From Propionibacteriaceae bacterium (GTDB lineage: Bacteria > Actinomycetota > Actinomycetes > Propionibacteriales > Propionibacteriaceae), in the NCBI GenBank assembly GCA_031266665.1, contig JAISAO010000018.1, positions 1-33,053 on the forward strand: a DNA stretch of 33,053 nt, given 5' to 3'. The notes beneath the pieces are model-generated. The model ran no database searches, was not told the origin of the DNA, and saw only the letters and a list, made by a program, of their open reading frames with translations. The translations under genes and the position numbers were made by a program. Positions 28,633 through 33,053 of the stretch are shown one piece after another; within the stretch, counting starts at the first letter, position 1, and each line of letters begins with the position of its first letter.

Positions 28633-31106
28633 CGGAGGCGGCGCCGACCGCCGCCGGGCTGACGGGGGAGGGGTTGTCGGCCGGCGGTTCGGCCGGTGAG
28701 TTGTCGGCGCTAGACCGGCTCGATCCGGCCGCGACAGAATTGTTGGCCCAGTTCCGGGCCCGCCAGGACTTCGCCCTGGACGACTACCAACTGGCCGCCG
28801 CCGCCCAGCTGGCCAGGGGCTCGGGGGTGTTGGTGGCGGCCCCGACGGGGGCGGGGAAAACCGTCCTGGGCCAGTTCGCCGTCTTCTTGGCCCGCGCCGC
28901 CGGGCGCAAATGTTTCTACACCACGCCGATCAAGGCCTTGTCCAATCAGAAGTTCCACGACCTGGCGGAGGAGTACGGCCCGGAGGCGGTCGGTTTGCTG
29001 ACCGGCGACCAGACGATCAACGGCGAGGCGCCAATAGTTGTTATGACAACGGAAGTCTTGCGCAATATGATCTACGCCCGGTCGGACACTTTGCGCGGGC
29101 TCAGCCACGTCGTCTTGGACGAGGTCCACTACCTGGCCGACCGTTTCCGCGGCCCGGTCTGGGAGGAGGTCATCTTGGGCCTCGATCCCGGCGTCAAGGT
29201 GGTGGCCCTGTCGGCCACCGTGTCCAATGTCGAGGAGTTCGGCGACTGGCTGGCCCAGGTCCGGGGCGACATCGCCACCGTGGTGTCGGAGCGGCGACCG
29301 GTGCCCCTGTTCCAGCACGTCTTCGCCGGCCACCGGCTGTACGACCTCTACCGGGAGGCCGCCCCCGCCCCGGGCCCGGCCGCGCCCGTGGTCAACCCCC
29401 AACTGATCCAACTGGCCAAGGAGGAGTCCCGCCACCTGCGCGACGACTCCCGCCGCCCCAGGGGACACAGCGGGCGGGGCCGCTCCAAGACGGCCTACGG
29501 CTCCGGGGCCTTCGGCGGGGCCGCCGCCGGCCGCTGGGCCGACCGCTCCCGCCTGACGCCCAAGCGACGTGACATCGTGGCCGCCCTAGACCAACAGGGT
29601 CTCTTGCCAGCGATCTGCTTCGTCTTCTCCCGGCTGGGCTGCGACCAGGCGGTGCGGCGGTTGACAGCCGACGACATCCGGCTGGTCTCGCCCGGCCAGC
29701 GCCGGGCGCTGGACCAGATCGCCCAACAGGTGGTCGAGGGGCTGTCGGACGACGACCGGGAGGCCCTGGGTTTCGAGGCCTGGCGCGATGCCTTCGGCCG
29801 TGGTCTGGCCGCCCACCACGCCGGGCTGTTGCCGATCTTCAAGGAGGCCGTCGAACTGGCCTTCAGCCAAGGCCTGGTCAGGGTCGTCTTCGCCACCGAG
29901 ACGCTGGCCCTGGGCATCAACATGCCGGCCAAAACCGTGGTCTTGGAACGTCTGGTGAAGTACAACGGCCAGTCCCACGTCGATGTCACGGCCGGCGAGT
30001 ACACCCAGTTGACCGGCCGGGCCGGCCGCCGTGGCATCGACGCCGAGGGCCACGCCGTCGTGGCCTGGGCCCCGGGGCTGGACCCCAGGGCGCTGGCCGG
30101 GCTGGCGGCGCGACGGACCTACCCGCTGCGCTCGGCCTTCAACCCGACCGCCAACATGGTGGTCAACCTGGTCGGCTCCCTCGGCTTAGACCGCGCCCGC
30201 CGGCTGCTGGGGCTCAGTTTCGCCCAGTTCCAGGCCGACCGCTCAGACGGCCGTCCGGGCCGCTCCCGGGCGCTGGTGGAACGCTTCGACCGGGTGTCGG
30301 CGGTGCTGCTGCGCCTGGGCTACCTGGAGACCGACACGGCCGTGGCGCCCGAGGTGATGACTGACACGGGAGACAGGCCTAACACGGCCTGGGCGCCCGC
30401 CGAGACCAGCCCGTTCGACCCGGCCGTGGCGCCAGAGGCGCCCGACGGGATGACAAATGGGTCCGACATGGCCGGGGCGCCTGCTCTAGGCGACTGGTCT
30501 GACCCGGCCTGGGCGCCGCCGACGCCCGCCGCCGCCGGGACGCCCGCCGCCGCCGGGACGCCAGGGGCGGGCGGCGCCACCGACCGGCCCGGCGCCTGGC
30601 GGGTGACCGCCGCCGGCCGGGGGCTGAGCCGGATCTACGGCGAGCAAGACCTGGTGGTGGCCGAAGCCCTGCGGCAGGGGGTGCTGGACGGTCTGACCGT
30701 CCCCCAATTGGCGGCCACTTTGTCCGTCTTGGTGTACGAGTCCCGCAGCGACCAGCGCGGGGAGGCCAAATTGCCGGACCGGGCCTGCGAGCGGGCAGTG
30801 GCGGAGCTGCGCCGGGTGGCCCGCGCGGTCGCCGGGTTGGAGCGACAGTGCCGCCTCGAACCCCGCCCGCCGCTGGAGGCCGGCTTCGCCAAGGCGGCCT
30901 ATTTATGGGCCGAGGGGGCCAGCCTGGGACTGGTGCTCGACGCCACCGCGACGATGGCCGGCGATTTCGTGCGCTGGATCCGCCAGACCATGGACCTGGC
31001 CGGCCAGATCGTTGAGGCCTGCCCGCCCGGCCCGTTGGCCAGAACCTGCCGCGACCTGGGGCGGGCGCTCAAACGGGGTGTGGTGGACAGCCCGACAAAC
31101 GACTGA
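28629..31106 (+). CDS. helY: Ski2/Mtr4-like DEAD/DEAH-box RNA helicase (HelY-like)
   Basis: 825 residues from GTG 28629, overlapping the kinase stop. Motif I is APTGAGKT (about residue 70), Ia is TPIKALSNQKF, II is DEVHY (about 163), III is SAT (about 194) and VI is TGRAGRRGID (about 460). These define a Ski2-type superfamily 2 helicase, probably acting on RNA, the actinobacterial counterpart of Mtr4/HelY. The C-terminal helical domain is interrupted around residues 570-657 by a Pro/Ala/Thr low-complexity insert with repeated D-P-A-W-A-P and AAGTP units. Length is shorter than the 900 or so residues common for HelY. Confidence 0.92.
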   Translation: MTEAAPTAAGLTGEGLSAGGSAGELSALDRLDPAATELLAQFRARQDFALDDYQLAAAAQLARGSGVLVAAPTGAGKTVLGQFAVFLARAAGRKCFYTTPIKALSNQKFHDLAEEYGPEAVGLLTGDQTINGEAPIVVMTTEVLRNMIYARSDTLRGLSHVVLDEVHYLADRFRGPVWEEVILGLDPGVKVVALSATVSNVEEFGDWLAQVRGDIATVVSERRPVPLFQHVFAGHRLYDLYREAAPAPGPAAPVVNPQLIQLAKEESRHLRDDSRRPRGHSGRGRSKTAYGSGAFGGAAAGRWADRSRLTPKRRDIVAALDQQGLLPAICFVFSRLGCDQAVRRLTADDIRLVSPGQRRALDQIAQQVVEGLSDDDREALGFEAWRDAFGRGLAAHHAGLLPIFKEAVELAFSQGLVRVVFATETLALGINMPAKTVVLERLVKYNGQSHVDVTAGEYTQLTGRAGRRGIDAEGHAVVAWAPGLDPRALAGLAARRTYPLRSAFNPTANMVVNLVGSLGLDRARRLLGLSFAQFQADRSDGRPGRSRALVERFDRVSAVLLRLGYLETDTAVAPEVMTDTGDRPNTAWAPAETSPFDPAVAPEAPDGMTNGSDMAGAPALGDWSDPAWAPPTPAAAGTPAAAGTPGAGGATDRPGAWRVTAAGRGLSRIYGEQDLVVAEALRQGVLDGLTVPQLAATLSVLVYESRSDQRGEAKLPDRACERAVAELRRVARAVAGLERQCRLEPRPPLEAGFAKAAYLWAEGASLGLVLDATATMAGDFVRWIRQTMDLAGQIVEACPPGPLARTCRDLGRALKRGVVDSPTND

Positions 31107-31121
31107 AGAATGGGGGACGAC

Positions 31122-31964
31122 ATGGGGACCGACCGGGTGTCCGCCCGAGTGGACCGGACCTTCGAGGCCTACCTCTTCGACCTCGACGGCACCGTCTACC
31201 TGGGGGACCGGTTGCTGCCCGGGGCGGGCGAACTGATGGCGGCCATCGCGGCGGCCGGGCGGCGGCGGGCCTTCGTCACCAACAACTCGACCAGAACCAG
31301 GCAGATGTACGCCGACAAACTGGGCCGCCTCGGCCTGGAGGCGACGGCGGACGACATCGTCACCAGCGGCAGCCTGACCGCCGCCTGGATCCGGCGCCAC
31401 CGCCCCGGCGCGGTCTGCTTCGTCCTGGGCGAGGAGCCGCTGCGGCGCGAGCTGGGGGCCGCCGGCCTCGAACTGTCGTCGGATCCGGCCCGGATCACGC
31501 TGGTGGTGTCGTCCTTCGACCGGGGCTTCGACTACGCCAAACTGCAGATCGCCTTCGACGCTCTGCGCGGGCGCCCCGAGGTCGGTTTCATCGCCACCCA
31601 CCCCGACCCCTACTGCCCCCTGCCCGACGGCCGGGGCCAGCCCGACGCCGCCGCCGTCACCGCCGCCGTGGCCGCTTGCAGCGGCCGGACCTGCCAGGCC
31701 GTCATCGGCAAACCCTCGGCCACCATGGTGACGACCGCCTGTCAACTGATGGGGGTGTCGTTGGAGCGGACCATCGTGGTGGGCGACCGTCTGGCCACCG
31801 ACATCGCCGGCGGTCTGGCCGCCGGGGCCCACACCGCCCTGGTCCTGACCGGCGACACCAGCCTGGCCGACCTGGCGGCGGCCGGGCCCCAGAGTTGGCC
31901 GGATCACGTCCTGGAGCGGATCGACGCCCTGGTCCCGCCCTTGTTGGCCTTGGCCGGCCGTTAA
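31122..31964 (+). CDS. HAD-superfamily phosphatase, NagD-like (IIA)
   Basis: A 280-residue cytoplasmic phosphatase. Motif I is LFDLDGTVYLG with the nucleophilic Asp near residue 17. FVTNNSTRTRQMYADKL is the motif II and IIA cap signature. VIGKPSATMV supplies the motif III Lys, and VVGDRLATDIAGGLAAG the motif IV Asp. The family dephosphorylates small sugar or nucleotide phosphates; the actual substrate is not predictable. ATG 31122 is chosen for the GGGGGACGAC tract before it; ATG 31110 is the in-frame alternative with no spacing for a ribosome site. Confidence 0.92.
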   Translation: MGTDRVSARVDRTFEAYLFDLDGTVYLGDRLLPGAGELMAAIAAAGRRRAFVTNNSTRTRQMYADKLGRLGLEATADDIVTSGSLTAAWIRRHRPGAVCFVLGEEPLRRELGAAGLELSSDPARITLVVSSFDRGFDYAKLQIAFDALRGRPEVGFIATHPDPYCPLPDGRGQPDAAAVTAAVAACSGRTCQAVIGKPSATMVTTACQLMGVSLERTIVVGDRLATDIAGGLAAGAHTALVLTGDTSLADLAAAGPQSWPDHVLERIDALVPPLLALAGR

Positions 31965-31973
31965 GCTGTCCGG

Positions 31974-32870
31974 GTGTCAGTCGCCATCCGGGTCATACCC
32001 TGCCTCGACGTGGCCGGCGGGCAGGTGGTCAAGGGGGTCAACTTCCTCGACCTGCGCCAGGCCGGCGACCCGGTGGAGTTGGCCGCCCGCTATGACGCCC
32101 AGGGGGCGGACGAGCTGACCTTCCTCGACATCTCGGCCTCCGCCGAGGGCCGGGCCACCACCTTGGAGATGGTGCGGCGTTGCGCCGAGACCGTCTTCAT
32201 CCCCCTGACCGTCGGCGGCGGGGTGTCGGCCGTGGACGACGTCGACCGACTGCTGCGCCACGGGGCCGACAAGGTCGGCCTGAACACGGCCGCCCTGGCC
32301 CGGCCACAGTTGATCGATCAGATCGTGCGCCGCTTCGGCAGCCAGGTGTTGGTCTTGTCGATCGACGCCCGCCGCCAGCCGGACCAGCCGTCCGGCTTCG
32401 GGGTCACCACCCACGGCGGTCGCCGCGCGGCCGGGGTCGACGCCCTGGCCTGGGCGCGGCAGGCCCAGGACCGAGGGGTGGGCGAGATCCTGCTCAACTC
32501 GATGGACGCCGACGGCACCACCGCCGGTTTCGACCTGGCCATGATCGCCGCCGTCCGCCAGGTCGCCAGCGTGCCCCTGATCGCCTCCGGCGGCGCCGGC
32601 CGGCCGGAGGACTTCGTGGCCGCCGTGGCCGCCGGGGCCGACGCCGTGTTGGCCGCCAGCGTCTTCCACTACGGCCGTCTGACGGTGAACGACGTCAAAC
32701 GCGCTCTGGCCGCCGCCGGCCACCCGGTCCGTCTGACCGCCGGGGCCGAGGCCGCCGCTGGGGACAGCGGTGGCGGGGAGAGCGGGAGCGGCGGGACCGC
32801 CACGGGGGTGGCCGCCGTGGCCGCCGGGGCCGCCAGCATTGCCGCCGAGACCGGCGGGAGGGCCGTCTGA
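31974..32870 (+). CDS. hisF: Imidazole glycerol phosphate synthase cyclase subunit
   Basis: A 298-residue TIM barrel that, with HisH, converts PRFAR and ammonia into imidazole glycerol phosphate and AICAR in histidine synthesis. [21 protein letters not shown] carries the first catalytic Asp (Asp12); VLSIDARR carries the second (Asp131). Phosphate-binding segments are [13 protein letters not shown] and [13 protein letters not shown]. The usual protein ends near residue 255; here a 40-residue Gly/Ser/Ala-rich tail is added. GTG 31974 begins 9 bases after the HAD stop. The stop overlaps the ATG of the next gene. No other his gene is in the window. Confidence 0.95.
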   Translation: MSVAIRVIPCLDVAGGQVVKGVNFLDLRQAGDPVELAARYDAQGADELTFLDISASAEGRATTLEMVRRCAETVFIPLTVGGGVSAVDDVDRLLRHGADKVGLNTAALARPQLIDQIVRRFGSQVLVLSIDARRQPDQPSGFGVTTHGGRRAAGVDALAWARQAQDRGVGEILLNSMDADGTTAGFDLAMIAAVRQVASVPLIASGGAGRPEDFVAAVAAGADAVLAASVFHYGRLTVNDVKRALAAAGHPVRLTAGAEAAAGDSGGGESGSGGTATGVAAVAAGAASIAAETGGRAV

Positions 32871-33053
32871 TGTTGGTCTGGCTGCCCTATCTGAGCCGCC
32901 AACAGGCTCTGGACCGGCTCGGCCCCATGCCCGAGGGGATCGAGTTCGACCTGGCCGTCCGCGACCACGGCCTGCCCCGGGAGGGGCGCCAGCGGGTGGA
33001 GTACTTCGCCGTGCGCAACTTCGAGATCGACGTCGCCCGCCAGGTCTTGGGCC
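32870..33053 (+). CDS. Partial gene, possibly a 2-hydroxyacid dehydrogenase N-terminus
   Basis: 61 codons run off the window end with no stop. The N-terminus [20 protein letters not shown] and the strand pattern GIEFDLAV followed later by VEYFAVRNFEI resemble the start of D-isomer-specific 2-hydroxyacid dehydrogenases, but no cofactor motif is reached. The start overlaps the hisF stop (TGATG), so it is translated with hisF. Identity is a weak guess. Confidence 0.4.
   Translation, partial: MLVWLPYLSRQQALDRLGPMPEGIEFDLAVRDHGLPREGRQRVEYFAVRNFEIDVARQVLG

Overview
This is a roughly 70% GC stretch of bacterial chromosome. The gene set points to an actinobacterium: a fused PafB-PafC regulator, a Ski2/HelY-type helicase, many GTG starts and ATGA/GTGA gene overlaps. 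Genus cannot be fixed from the sequence; a Propionibacteriaceae-like or related lineage is my guess. No rRNA, tRNA, CRISPR array or intact insertion sequence was seen.

Left end (1-3.8 kb): the 3' part of an RluB/RsuA-type pseudouridine synthase; a small lower-GC island with a CdiA-CT-like nuclease gene and a divergent AbrB/VapB-type antitoxin whose toxin partner is missing; a frameshifted uracil-DNA glycosylase; and a DUF4143 ATPase. The island is bounded by an imperfect direct duplication of the 3' end of the pseudouridine synthase gene.

3.7-5.4 kb: a repeat-rich gap, including one palindromic-ended element nested inside another, leads directly into a two-domain FKBP lipoprotein gene. 5.4-9.3 kb: a YheO/DauR-type regulator diverges from a tryptophanase-amino acid permease operon with a clear promoter and overlapping palindrome. 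9.3-10.8 kb: a quinone reductase and an L-rhamnose mutarotase.

10.8-23.9 kb: a carbohydrate module. It holds an ABC importer (binding lipoprotein, two permeases, accessory membrane protein, no ATPase), two Gfo/Idh/MocA oxidoreductases, a sugar-phosphate isomerase/epimerase-type protein, a PmoA-like protein, a LacI regulator, an SDR and a large flavoprotein. Four LacI-type operators of one consensus lie in front of the ABC operon (two), the oxidoreductase operon and the SDR-flavoprotein operon, so this looks like one locally controlled regulon for uptake and oxidative processing of an unidentified sugar.

23.9-33 kb: mostly core genes: gluQRS, pafBC, a small membrane protein, a diacylglycerol kinase-like lipid kinase, a HelY-like helicase, a NagD-like HAD phosphatase, hisF and the start of one more gene. 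In many actinobacteria FKBP genes sit next to pafBC; here about 19.6 kb of accessory metabolism lies between them.

The most unusual signal is a set of about 165-bp palindromic-ended elements (3917-4247, 3958-4123, 27222-27385, plus a shorter relative at 23816-23897). They share a core but have different terminal arms, each matched within its own element. Three start at the rare tetranucleotide CTAG, and two of those CTAGs contain the stop codon of the preceding gene.
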